Shown: positions 39,639 to 49,884 of the stretch, piece by piece
Numbering within the stretch: position 1 is the stretch's first letter
How the letters are laid out: every line of letters begins with the position of its first letter
Source: Oncomelania hupensis
Taxonomy: Eukaryota; Mollusca; Gastropoda; Littorinimorpha; Pomatiopsidae
NCBI GenBank assembly: GCA_036898135.1
Contig: CM072512.1
Coordinates: 45,266,182 to 45,330,181 of the forward strand
Reading direction: 5' to 3'
Length of the DNA: 64,000 bases
Notes under the pieces: model-generated
What the model saw: only the letters and a program-made list of their open reading frames with translations
Database searches by the model: none
What the model was told of the DNA's origin: nothing
Made by a program: the position numbers and the translations under genes

Positions 39639-40039
39639 AATCATCAACACAGGGCAGTTGCATTCACCCAAGAATACATTTTTTAAAAATCAGTTCACAC
39701 GTGTAATTTCTTATTCCTCATGTTAGAACTGATTCAATCTTCTTGCTCGCGTCCTAGATTTAGCGATATTTTTTCACTCTAAAACTGTTTTCAACCTCCC
39801 ACTGATCAGTATTTAGTTTTGCACTGTAAGAACAAATGTAATAAATCGATTCGTTACCTCAAATAATGTGGGGAAAAATCGTATTTTCCTTTTGATAGCT
39901 TTATTTTTTCTTACTTCTCTAACAGATTTTGGAGTTTTTTCGTATTCACTATCCCTTCTGTTTTCTTGTCCAGCCGACCCAACACCTCACAGCTCTGCTA
40001 GAAACACTTTTCGCTTTTCACTCTTCTCTATTGCCTTTG
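39639..40039. other. No gene recognised
   Basis: AT-rich. The frame from 39868 has a hydrophobic start but no family match. Confidence 0.45.
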
Positions 40040-40220
40040 CAAAGTGCACGCAATCAACGGGCATTGACGAAGGGTGGGAGGTCACAGTAAACCAATCAAC
40101 GCCCATTCACACTCGGTCGGGGTCACTTTAAACCAATCAACGGTCGATATGGCCAAAAGAGGTTTCTGATTTACCGCTTCCGGGTCGGGTCTTGTCCAAT
40201 CGTGTTAACTTTCATTTTGC
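40040..40220. promoter_or_regulatory. Candidate promoter with repeated CCAAT boxes
   Basis: Three CCAAT elements (caatcaacgg about 40048, ccaatcaacg about 40092 and about 40133, tccaatcg about 40196) in related ~40-bp phrases, plus cttccggg (ETS). No linked ORF can be defended, so the direction is unknown. Confidence 0.3.
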
Positions 40221-40267
40221 CTTTTTAGATGTTGCGGGTTTTCTCAGTGGGCGCTGAATGCGATTTT

Positions 40268-40590
40268 CTTGTGCGGGGTGGGGACGGGTGAAGAATGGTT
40301 TGGGTGGTGGGGAGTGTATGTGTTCTTTTTTTGGGGGGTGAGGAGCGGAAATGGGAGTGAGCGTTTTTCTGAACGTGTATGTTTGTGTATGTGCGTGTGT
40401 GTGTGTAGGTGTAGGGGTGTGTGTGTAGGTGTGGGTGTGTGGAGCGGGTGTATGGGGTTGTTAATACATAGCAGAGGTTTTGCTCTCGAAGGCCACACAT
40501 TCACTAACTAACGCTCTCTCTCTTTCTGTCTCTCAGAGGTCTCTGTCTCTCTGTCTCTCTGTCTGTCTCTCTCTCTCTTTCTTTATCTGA
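40268..40590. repeat. G/T-rich then C/T-rich simple sequence
   Basis: GTGTGTG-rich (40383-40450) and CTCTCTG-rich (40515-40585). Confidence 0.75.
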
Positions 40591-40688
40591 CAAAATTGGT
40601 ATTTAATTCACCATTTTATCCAAACTGCTGCTCCGCCGTGTTATTGATTGTTCCTCGGTCACCTTTTTTATTCCCTCTCATTTTTGCT

Positions 40689-40690
<2 letters not shown>

Positions 40691-40754
<64 letters not shown>

Positions 40755-40832
40755 GAGAGAGCCAGAGACAGAGAGGCAGACACGGAGACAGACAGGGACA
40801 GACAGACACAGAGCGAGAGACAGACAGAGAGA
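40691..40832. repeat. (GA)n-(CAGA)n microsatellite
   Basis: About 30 GA units then cagaca variants. Confidence 0.95.
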
Positions 40833-41238
40833 CACAGCATGCGCGACTGCCGAAAAGAGATCACAAGACTAAACAACTGAGCCCAAACATACAATAATAT
40901 TTTGTAGAGGTCTTCATCAAAGGTCACTTTACACTAAATAGAGAGTAGACTTCATTATAGTCAGCCATGCTGTCAGTGGGTGTAAGCTCTCGCGCTATTA
41001 TTATAACGTTCATCTTGAGACACACTACCTCGATACCGGCAGCATACATCTGACGTGTTTCACCTGTCACCCCCTGATACCGATAATTGATATACAGGTA
41101 ATTAGGCAAGGTGAAACAAGTCTGTTCTTCGTCCATCCTTAGCTTCCCTGCTGCGACTGGTTTGATTCAGATAATCCCACGACAAGACGAGTGAGCTGTA
41201 AGTTCGTCTTTCCCTTCTTCTTTCTCGTCGTCGTCCTA
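40833..41238. other. No gene recognised
   Basis: Nothing identifiable. Confidence 0.5.
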
Positions 41239-41345
41239 AACGTTGTTTTTGTTGTTGTTATTGTTGTTGTTGTTGTTGTTGTTGTTATTAGTAGTAGTAG
41301 TAGTAGTATAACCAGCATTCTTCTTCTTCTTCTTTCTTCGTCATC
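41239..41345. repeat. (GTT)n-(AGT)n-(TTC)n compound repeat
   Basis: GTT to 41287, AGT to 41308, TTC at 41320-41340. Confidence 0.9.
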
Positions 41346-41430
41346 GTCGCCGCCCTAATCGTTATCCTAATCACTATAATCAGCTGCAGCAGCCACTTCT
41401 ATTTCTTTAGGATAAATGTTTATTTTAACC

Positions 41431-41671
41431 AATGGGCTCTATGCACAAAGGCGTGGCGGCCACGTGCTGCGGGAATAACACGGCGTGCTCGAGTTTGAAA
41501 ATGGTGAAGTACTGTGCTGCGTTTGGATGCTATAACTTCGACGTAAACCTTTATGCAAAGAAAAGAACATTTCCTTTCATCGATTTCCACTGAAAGATGA
41601 AATATTGCCATGACCGCTTTGTTATTCCCGCGCCACGTGACCATGCCGCCGACTTGTGCATAGAGCCCATT
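41431..41671 (+). mobile_element. THAP-bearing TIR element (MITE-like)
   Basis: TIRs start aatgggctctatgcacaa (41431) and are matched by the reverse complement ending at 41671. Inward similarity goes on about 57 bp (cggc.acgtg.tgcgggaata). Total 241 bp. It encloses the N-terminus of a THAP protein, so it is plausibly an internal-deletion derivative of a P-element-like transposon. No 8-bp target duplication could be recognised. Confidence 0.7.
41501..41593 (+). pseudogene. THAP domain N-terminus (truncated)
   Basis: The 30-residue frame begins MVKYCAAFGC, then RTFPFIDFH and a stop. Met-x-x-x-CxxxxC at the very N-terminus followed by F.F..FP-like spacing is the start of a THAP C2CH zinc finger, which binds DNA in P-type transposases and THAP proteins. 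The expected ..P and W after FIDF and the distal C..H pair are missing. Confidence 0.6.
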
Positions 41672-41676
41672 TCATC

Positions 41677-42255
41677 CTAGGATACTGGATTTTAATCCTA
41701 GGAAGCCTACCGAATGGAATTTCACGACAATTTGGATGGTTTTCTAACAACAACAAAAGGGTCAATTATAGATTATAGTCGCACGGCACCGAAGCGAATA
41801 GGCGATGATTGGTCACATTATTCTGACCCCAGCGAACCAGTTCATGGTAAGCAGAAAATAATATGGTGACACGTTGGCCAACCCGGGTTTCGAAACAGTG
41901 ATCTTTCGGTTACCAGCTCTACCAAATGAGTTACCCGGCCCCACTTTTTTCTAACACAGCTAGCATTCATTATAAACCCCCATTCACAAGTTCTAACTTC
42001 AATCCTGTCCATACAACCTTCTTTCACTTTCCACGCTGTCAATGTATACATGTGATTACGCTTGTGACGTCACGCGTGTCCTCTCACAAAGTAGCTGACC
42101 GTAGATTGTTTCAATGCTGGGAGTGTGAGAACCGAAGAAAGATTGAAGGTAGAAAATGTTTAATTTTGTGATAAAATGCATGCTGTATTAGAAAACATAA
42201 ACATTGCCGCGAAATTCCATTCCCAGGATTCCAGGATTAAAATCCAGTCTCCTAG
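41677..42255. mobile_element. 579-bp TIR element (MITE)
   Basis: ctaggatactggattttaat at 41677 is repeated inverted at the right end (42255 backwards) with few mismatches, extending to about 50 bp (aatggaatttc.cg.caa). No coding. It starts only 6 bp after the THAP element. It contains a tRNA-like SINE head on the minus strand. Confidence 0.7.
41877..41945 (-). mobile_element. tRNA-like SINE head
   Basis: Minus strand: gggtaactcatttggtagag (A box) and gtttcgaaacccgggttggc (B box). Spacing fits a tRNA, but the ends do not form a 7-bp acceptor stem and sequence continues into a SINE-like body (gctggggtcagaataatgtg). Confidence 0.55.
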
Positions 42256-42657
42256 CTAGGAATAAACCCAAACCTTTATAATTATAACCCTGACAAGCCT
42301 AGCCACAAGAATATGAAACGAAACATTGTGATTACTTATTTGTCAGCCATTAATGACTAATATGTTAAAATTAACGAGTGTTTTTAACTAGTAGAATAAA
42401 ACTGGTACCTTGAAAAGGTTGTTAATGTAAAACAGCTTGATGAAAGTCAATAAAACCTGGCCGGAGTTAGCGTTTGAATGTAGGCTTTTGTGCTTACTCA
42501 CCCTACTCTCGTGGGCACAAGCGTGAAAACACAGTGTTTTAAAGCTTTCTCTTACGAGGTCCAACTGTTTTACGCAAGCTAAATGGTTCTAGGGATCTCC
42601 GTGCTGTGTGTGTTATCACAAGAATGTGCCGAGCTTCGTCAGCTGAAGGGTGTCAAG
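42256..42657. other. No gene recognised
   Basis: Nothing identifiable. Confidence 0.5.
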
Positions 42658-42699
42658 ATCAAATCTCTCTCTCTCCCTCCCTCCCTCTCCCTCCCTCCC

Positions 42700-42743
<44 letters not shown>
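42658..42743. repeat. (CT)n/(CCCT)n microsatellite
   Basis: CT and CCCT units. Confidence 0.95.
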
Positions 42744-42745
<2 letters not shown>

Positions 42746-42868
42746 AAACTGGTACGCAACGAAGTTTAATAAGGCAAATCATAACTACAGTTTTAGAATC
42801 CAAACTTGGTCTTGGTCCACAGGCCAAGATTGCCAAGTATATACTTCTGTTTTGTTTGAGAATGATAC

Positions 42869-43143
42869 TGTAACATCGTCAAAGTTCCGGATCCCTGATT
42901 TCGGCCAGGCGCCTTTGCGCATGCGCCAGGTCAAATCGGGCTGGACTTTTCACGATGTTCTTAGGCGTCGTAAACCTAACCCTAAATCCTAACCCTAGCT
43001 GACACTAACCCTAACCCTAAACCTTACTAAGACTACGATAGCACTGTGCGCATGCGTCGAGTTTTGTAATGCGTCGACCAATCAGAATGCTCCCAGTCGC
43101 TCCCAGTCCAAAATAAGATACTAGGAACTTTGACGATGTCACA
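42869..43143. mobile_element. TIR element containing telomeric repeats
   Basis: tgtaacatcgtcaaagttcc at 42869 is matched by the inverted ggaactttgacgatgtcaca ending at 43143 (19 of 20). No ORF. The internal part carries TTAGGG-type repeats and two gcgcatgcg palindromes. Confidence 0.65.
42968..43024. repeat. Interstitial telomeric sequence
   Basis: CCCTAA units, partly degenerate, in two runs (42970-42999 and 43007-43022). This is the metazoan telomere motif on the C-rich strand. Confidence 0.85.
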
Positions 43144-43626
43144 CCAATACGTAGAATATACTAACCAGTAGACTAAATTCTTGTGAGAAGAGATTTTAAA
43201 ACTTAAGTGAAGACTTGATAGTCTACTTTCTTTTGCTTTTTAAAGGTCGTTTATCTTAGAGCTGTACTCTTATCATCACGTTCATTGTACTTGTTTAAAA
43301 ATGTGAATATAAACTATTATGAAGCGGATCCGAGGTCTTCCTCTGCTGGAATGTATCTGGACATCGTGGAATAGCTTAATATCTATTGCGTGTCGGTCTT
43401 ATGCCTATGAATCATTTACTTAGATTTTGAACTACGAATCTGAGCATTTTATTCTGTAGCTCTTCAGTTTATCTTATTTGTTATAAGTAAATACCGTTAT
43501 AACATTTTCATTGTTACGAATAATATAATATGCATTGTGTGTTTTCTACTCCTGTTGGCCAATGGGCCTGCCTAGCCAGTTACCGTCACCACCACGCTCT
43601 GTGGTGTCAGGGGAAGATAACTGCTG
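43144..43626. other. No gene recognised
   Basis: Runs into the assembly gap. Confidence 0.5.
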
Positions 43627-44126
43627 NNNNNNNNNNNNNNNNNNNNNNNNNNNNNNNNNNNNNNNNNNNNNNNNNNNNNNNNNNNNNNNNNNNNNNNNNN
43701 NNNNNNNNNNNNNNNNNNNNNNNNNNNNNNNNNNNNNNNNNNNNNNNNNNNNNNNNNNNNNNNNNNNNNNNNNNNNNNNNNNNNNNNNNNNNNNNNNNNN
43801 NNNNNNNNNNNNNNNNNNNNNNNNNNNNNNNNNNNNNNNNNNNNNNNNNNNNNNNNNNNNNNNNNNNNNNNNNNNNNNNNNNNNNNNNNNNNNNNNNNNN
43901 NNNNNNNNNNNNNNNNNNNNNNNNNNNNNNNNNNNNNNNNNNNNNNNNNNNNNNNNNNNNNNNNNNNNNNNNNNNNNNNNNNNNNNNNNNNNNNNNNNNN
44001 NNNNNNNNNNNNNNNNNNNNNNNNNNNNNNNNNNNNNNNNNNNNNNNNNNNNNNNNNNNNNNNNNNNNNNNNNNNNNNNNNNNNNNNNNNNNNNNNNNNN
44101 NNNNNNNNNNNNNNNNNNNNNNNNNN
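43627..44126. other. Assembly gap (500 N)
   Basis: Exactly 500 N, so a placeholder of unknown true size. Frames drawn across it are meaningless. Confidence 0.99.
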
Positions 44127-45088
44127 ATTAGTAATAATCATAATAATAATCATAATCATAATAATAAAAATTTAAAAAAAAATTAAATTGTTAAAAAAAA
44201 CAACTCAAAATTAAAACAAATTAATAAATAATCCCCCCCATATTCCCTCCCCTCCCAAACCAAAATAAATAATTAATAAATATTTAGTGAAACCAATAAT
44301 GCTTAATTTAATAAAATAGATACAAAAAATTTAATTAAAAAAAAGGCTAGACTAATTGTAAAAAAAATAAAACAACAAACAAACAAAATATTAGAAGAAA
44401 TTGAATACTTCATGACTTAATTAAATCTATGAGCAAACAAACAAAACATTAGAAGAAGTTGAATAATTCATGACTTCTAATTAAATCTATGAGCATTAAG
44501 CTCAATGACCAATCAGAATGTTCTTCTGGATATACAATACTTGAGATTGAGATAGGTAGTTTTAATTTATTTAATATAATGAGTAAAGGCTGAAAATGGT
44601 TATAATTTTGTTGACATTCAAATAAAAACATCGGCTGCAGAAAGTACAAGAATAATGTCACGTGCCAAAGAGATTTTCAGAGATCACTTCAGTCAATGCA
44701 GACGTCTCATTTCACGGCTTACAACAACCGTCTACGACTCAAAAAAGATAATATTGGAATTTCAAATCGACATGAAAACGGTCACATGATTAATCACTGC
44801 CAGATGTTTCCCCCAAAATATATAAAATCCATTCGATGTTTGCCGTTCGACATGCCCTTGGTTTCATTATGGCGTCACAAAAAATCGGTCCTCGTCATGG
44901 GAAAATATTGCCAAAGTTTCATGAAAAAACAATCATCTGGATTAACAGGTCATAATATCATGAACTTCACATACTTCGAAAGCACATCAGAATAAGAAAA
45001 TCCTCCAAACCTCAAGATTACCAAATCATAAAATCGAAAATCGCTCACAGATCCGTAGATGACATAAAAACAGAACCATAGGCACCGG
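44127..45088. other. AT-rich, no gene recognised
   Basis: Starts with AAT/CAT-type simple repeat, which probably caused the gap. A ~60-bp tandem duplication lies at 44372-44494 (aacaaacaaa.attagaagaa). The frame 44696-44995 is unrecognised. Confidence 0.5.
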
Positions 45089-45089
45089 A

Positions 45090-45885
45090 AGTCCTCTTGT
45101 GCATCAATAGAGCAATCTCCAACCACTGTTGTGCGGATGACATTGATGGATTGGCTGGAGTGGAACAAGAACTTGAACAGCTGGTACAGAAGCTTGACAC
45201 CAAATCCCGAGCCTTTGGAATGGAAATAAGTGCAGAAAAGACCAAAATGATGACCAACAACACCAATGGCATCAACATGGACATCAATGTCCGCCTATCC
45301 TTCAACACAGTGCATAGCTTCAAATATTTAGAAGCCATTGTAACAGACAATGGGTCCCGACAGGAAGTCCTCTCCAGGATCGCACAAACTGCTGCCCTGA
45401 CAAGGTTGAAGTCCATTTGGAAAGACAGGACCATCAGTCTACAGTCCAAGGTAAGGATGCTGCGCTCCCTTGTCATCTCCATCCTCGTATATGCTTGCGA
45501 AATATGGACCCTCACAGCAGATCTACAACGAAGAATACAAAGCATGGAGATGAGGTGTACAGAAGAGTTCTGGGCACTTCCTATACTCAGCACATCAGCC
45601 ATTGAATAACACGACGACCTGCTCACAGTGGTGAAGAAACAGAAAATCCGATGGTATGGCCACATCGCCAGAGCATCAGGCTTTGCATAAACCATTCTGC
45701 AAGGCACGGTACAAGGAGGCAGAAGAAGAGGGAAGACAACATTCGAGAATGAACTGGTTTAAAACTGAGCAAAGCCATTAGGGTTGCAAAGGACAGAAAA
45801 AGATGGAGTACGCTGGTTAAACGATCATCTGTGGTGTCCCAACAACCTTTGAGTTACGGGATAGGATAGGATAGGATAGGAAAGG
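45090..45885 (+). pseudogene. RTE-like LINE, RT palm to 3' end
   Basis: The active-site motif reads CADD (frame AISNHCCADDIDGLAG, about 45105-45150), with both Asp retained but the preceding aromatic lost. The frame continues to 45609 through LRSLVISILVYACEIWTL, then breaks. Homology resumes to gagttacgggataggatagg at 45850-45880. Distances between blocks match the 16820 copy apart from small deletions. Confidence 0.85.
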
Positions 45886-45887
45886 AA

Positions 45888-46225
45888 AGCTATTGAAAAG
45901 TGGAAAGAATTGAACAACAAAGTGAACTACCAAAAGTTGTTTAAGTAAATCATATTTACAACGCATGATTCTAAACTAAGACTGTTTCAATATGAGGTTC
46001 TATACAGGATTCTTCCCACAGGTCGCTTTCTGTACTTTAGACGTGTTGTTTTTTCCTGACCTTTTTACATTCTGTCAAAAGCAACAAGAAACAGTACTGC
46101 ATCTTTTATGGGATTACCCTAAATGCCAAATCTCTTAAATTCACATTCAAAACTGGATCACCGATACTTTCCCGCAGTGCTCAGGTGTGATACTTTCACG
46201 GGAACTAACTGTGTTAGGAGTTTAA
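45888..46225 (+). pseudogene. L1/Tx1-like LINE C-terminal fragment
   Basis: Translation with frame slips gives EKWKELNNKVNYQKLFK, then THDSKLRLFQYEVLYRILPT and GRFLYF, then QETVLHLLWD, and a WITDTFPQ block. This order is the C-terminal end of L1/Tx1-type LINE RT proteins, where Cys residues and His bracket the LHLLWD motif. Stops at several places. It begins directly after the RTE tail. Confidence 0.65.
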
Positions 46226-46387
46226 CATGATACAAAGACTGATAGAGTTATGGATCTTTTCTTGTTGACAGATAAATACGATATCTGTTGCTCCAAGCAG
46301 AAGGCAGCGCGTGGTCTCCGTTGTATAATAGCATGCACCTATGAAATGCATGACTCATTTAGATGACGTGTAGATGACGTAAGAGAA
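46226..46387. other. Possible LTR upstream part
   Basis: Lies before the LTR-like 46388 repeat. No coding. Confidence 0.4.
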
Positions 46388-46452
46388 CAAGAATAAAAAT
46401 GGTTCTCAACAACTGCTTTCCGTATGCTGAATTCTCTTTACAAGTACGTCCA
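46388..46452 (+). repeat. LTR-like direct repeat, left copy
   Basis: AATAAA followed by tctcaacaactgctttccgt and on to tacaagtacgtccaca. The same ~65 bp occurs at 48631-48695 with few differences. The polyadenylation signal suggests the R-U5 part of an LTR. It is joined directly to RT coding sequence, with no gag in between. Confidence 0.6.
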
Positions 46453-47320
46453 CAGACACATCGTCAGTGCTCAAGGCGTACGACCTGATCCGAGCAAGGT
46501 CAGCGCCATTCTGCAGTTGGCAGAACCTTCAGACATGAACGAGCTGAGGAGATACCTGGGCATGGTAAACTACCTTGGAAGGTACTTACCGAACTTGTCG
46601 ACGACCCTGAGACCACTAAACGAGTTGCTGGCTGAAGTGAACGCATGGACGTGGGGACCTGCTCAAGCAGAGGCGTTCAAACGGCTCAAGGAGATGCTGA
46701 CCACAGCACCGACCTTAGCCTACTTTGATCCAGCCAAGCCAACGACAGTTTCCCCAGACGCGAGTAGCTACGGTCTTGGAGGCGTTCTTCTTCAAGAGCA
46801 TGACGGCAAATTGCGGCCGATTGCGTTTTGCTCAAGAACACTGTCCAAAGCAGAACAGCGATACGCACAAATCGAAAAAGAGTGCCTTGCTTCAGTGTGG
46901 GCATGCGAGCGCTTTGATCGATATTTGATGGGTCTTGAAAGATTTACACTTCAAACCGATCACAAGCCACTTGTCCCACTCATAAACTCCAGAGACTTAT
47001 CTGAGACGCCACTCAGATGTCAGCGCATGCTAATGCGCCTGATGCGGTTCAATCCGTTTGCAGAGTATTGTCCTGGAAAAACCATGGTGACCTCAGATAC
47101 TTTGTCAAGAAGTCCACTACCAAGCTGTGATGATTCACCCCTACGAGAAGATGTAGAAAACTACGTCAGCATGATTTCATCCTCATGGCCAGTGTCCGAC
47201 GCCAAGCTTGCCGAGATTCGCAGGTGTTCGCAAGACGATGTCAACATCAAGTATGCCATAGAGTATACGACTAGCAGATGGCCAGACTACAAGCAGGATG
47301 TAAAATTTTGCAACAAATGG
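46453..47320 (+). pseudogene. Ty3/gypsy-type RT end and RNase H
   Basis: The frame starting at 46424 gives VSAQGVRPDPSKVSAI and ELRRYLGMVNYLGRYLP (end of RT, connection), then the RNase H core VSPDASSYGLGGVLLQ (Asp), IEKECLASVWA (Glu) and LQTDHKPL (Asp), followed by SDTLSRSP. The RT palm with its catalytic Asp pair is missing. After about 47300 the frame jumps into integrase, with the integrase zinc finger and first catalytic Asp deleted. Confidence 0.85.
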
Positions 47321-47905
47321 CATTCCAGAAACTGTCATGTCCGACAATGGTCCACAATTCTCGTCATCAGAGTTCAATAAATTTTATCTTGAATGGAATT
47401 TTAATCACGTGACGTCTAGTCCTCGATATCCGCAAGCCAATGGTGAGGCTGAGCGTGCAGTGAAGACGGCGAAAGACATCCTAAAACAGAAAGATTACCT
47501 CTTAGCGCTTCTCACCTACCGCGCTACACCTATCCCAGCTCTGGGAGTGAGTCCGGCTGAATTGGCATTTGGCCGACGACTTAGAACAACCTTGCCAGTC
47601 CTTCCACAGACTCTATCACCTCGTACTGTAGACCCTGAGCATGTACGCCAGCGTGACGAAAGATACAAGCAGAACACGAAGAAGCACTTTGATCAACGAG
47701 CAAAGCCACTGTAGGAGCTTCACGAGAGTGATTCCGTCCTTGTGAAGGAGAATGGAGAGAAGACCTGGAACTCCTGGTACGGTAATACGGCAGTGTGCAC
47801 CCAGATCCTACATAATCAGAACTGCCGAGGGAGAGTTACGGCGTAATAGACGACATTTGAGACCCGACACAGCGACAGCTAGCAATCGAGAGACTTTTGT
47901 GAAGA
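47310..47905 (+). pseudogene. Ty3/gypsy-type integrase, C-terminal two thirds
   Basis: From NGIPETVMSDNGPQFSSSEF (second catalytic Asp) through PQANGEAERAVKTAK (catalytic Glu) to ALLTYRATPIPALGVSPAEL and RRLRTTLP. A stop at 47712 precedes the distal part (47752-47905), which reads VIRQCAPRSYIIRTAEG and RRNRRHLRP, the LTR-element C-terminal domain. The HHCC finger and the first Asp are absent. Confidence 0.85.
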
Positions 47906-47910
47906 AAAAA

Positions 47911-48640
47911 ATGGCGTTCAAACCACCGCAACAATTTGATTTTCCGGATTGAAGTGTGTGGCCAGCCTGGAGAGGGTGGTTTCAACGGTTCCGCCTAGCA
48001 ACAAAGCTGAACAAAGAAGATGGAGAAATCCAGGTTAATTCTCTTATATGCAATGGGAGCTGAAGCTGACAAGATTTTTTCACAGTTCACCTTTAAAACT
48101 GATGATCAAAAACAAGTGTTTGACATCGTGTTGGGGAAGTTCGATGAATACTTCATTCCAGCCAGGAACATTATCCATGTACGAGCCATGTTTTACAAAC
48201 GAGAACAAAAAGTGGGGGAAACGGTTGAACAATACGTCAGATCGCTATATGAGCTTTCTGAGCACGCAAACTTCGAGAAGAAGGAAGACGCTATTAGAGA
48301 CAGGTTAGTGCTTGGCTTGAGAAACCATGAGATTTCAAAAAAGCTACAATTGCAGTCTGAGCTGACCCTCAAGACCGCCATTTTCATGGCTAGACAGCAC
48401 GAGCAAGTCAAACAAGAGTTGGAAGAGTAGAGAGGATCAAGTGCAAGTGCCAACGTTGACAGACTGAAAGGAAGTCGTCATCACATCAAGAAAAAAAATC
48501 GCTCCAAGGCCAGAGCAATTCAACCCATTCACCCAAAGGTGAGCAGAGACACACAGAGTATGTTTCCTCGTGTGGCAAGTGTGGCACGTCACATATGAAA
48601 GAAAGATGTCCTGCCAAGGGTAAGAAAGACAGAATAAAAA
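47911..48640 (+). pseudogene. Ty3/gypsy-type gag with zinc knuckle
   Basis: Starts MAFKPPQQFDFPD, then a stop at 47950. After a frame change the 48020-48430 frame encodes the capsid-like region (IFSQFTFKTDDQKQVFD, YFIPARNIIHVRAMFY, RDRLVLGLRNHEISKKLQ). It stops at 48428 and resumes at 48570 with CGKCGTSHMKERC, a CxxC-x3-H-x4-C knuckle. Gag lies downstream of integrase, the reverse of the normal gag-pol order. Confidence 0.8.
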
Positions 48641-48696
48641 ATTGGTTCTTAACAACTGCTTTCCGTATGCTGAATTCTCTTTACAAGTACGTCCAC
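48631..48696 (+). repeat. LTR-like direct repeat, right copy
   Basis: Second copy of the 46388 repeat, directly after the gag knuckle. Confidence 0.6.
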
Positions 48697-49000
48697 ATTA
48701 GAAATAATAACACAACAAAAGAGCCTCCGTATGTGTGACTGTTTGTCTGTTTATTGAAAACAAGAAAATGTATTTGTTATTGTTATTGCACTGATGGCGA
48801 TGAACATCATTGCGGGTGTCGGGTCTTCTTTATCGGGGGAGAGCTCGGAGGTAACACGTCTTGCACAGCACGTCTTATCCCGAGGGTCCCTTCAAATAAG
48901 GAATGGCTAACACATTTCTCCTGTACACTGTAGACCTAACATCAAAATACTGTCTGGCTGATGTGATCGCATTGTAAGTATCGTCATTATCATCGTCGTC
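48697..49000. other. No gene recognised
   Basis: Ends in cgtcgtc/cagcatcg phrases leading into the minisatellite. Confidence 0.5.
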
Positions 49001-49757
49001 AGCGTCGTCATCAGCATCGTTGTTGACCTAAGATTCCATCACACCATTATACCATGCAATCGTCATCATCATCGTTGTTGACCTAAGATTCCATCACACC
49101 ATTATACCATGCACACGTCGTCTTCATCATCATTGTTGACCTAAGATTCCATCACACCATTATACCATGCACACGTCGTCATCATCATTGATGTTGACCT
49201 AAGATTCCATCACACCATTATACCATACACACGTCGTCATCATCATCGTTGTTGACCTAAGATTCCATCACACCATTATACCATGCACACGTCGTCATCA
49301 TCATCGTTGTTGACCTAAGATTCCATCACACCATTATATCATACACACGTCGTCATCATCATCGTTGTTGACCTAAGATTCCATCACACCATTATACCAT
49401 GCACACGTCGTCATCATCATCGTTGTTGACCTAAGTTTCCATCACACCATTATACCATGCACACGTCGTCATCATCATCGTTGTTGACCTAAGATTCCAT
49501 CACACCATTGTACCATGCACACGTCGTCATCATCATCATTGTTGACCTAAGATTCAATCACACCATTATACCATGCACATGTCGTCATCATCATCATTGT
49601 TGACCTAAGATTCCATCACACCATTATACCATACACACGTCGTCATCATCATCGTTGTTGACCTAAGATTCCATCACACCATTATACCATGCACAGGTCG
49701 TCATCATCATCGATGTTGACCTAAGATTCCATCACACCATTATACCATGCACACGAC
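49001..49757. repeat. 58-bp minisatellite, about 13 units
   Basis: Unit: gttgacctaagattccatca, caccattataccatgcacac, gtcgtcatcatcatcgtt. First period 55 bp, then 58. Each unit contains a small ATC run. Degenerates into CCACCATG and CTCCTC at the right edge. Confidence 0.95.
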
Positions 49758-49884
49758 CACCACCATGATTCATCGTCCTTATCTTTTTCTTCTCCTCCTC
49801 CTCGTCATCATCTAACATCATCTTCATCTCCGTCAGCAACATTGTTACAAAGGTGGGTACGTATTTTTATTTATGTATTGTTTA

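Noticed and set aside
43530..44186. 218-codon frame
   Set aside because: It is mostly the 500-N gap.
44696..44995. 99-codon host gene
   Set aside because: No recognisable motif, splice sites or homologous frame nearby.
49001..49757. CRISPR-like array
   Set aside because: No distinct spacers: the whole 58-bp unit repeats. The context is eukaryotic; this is a minisatellite.
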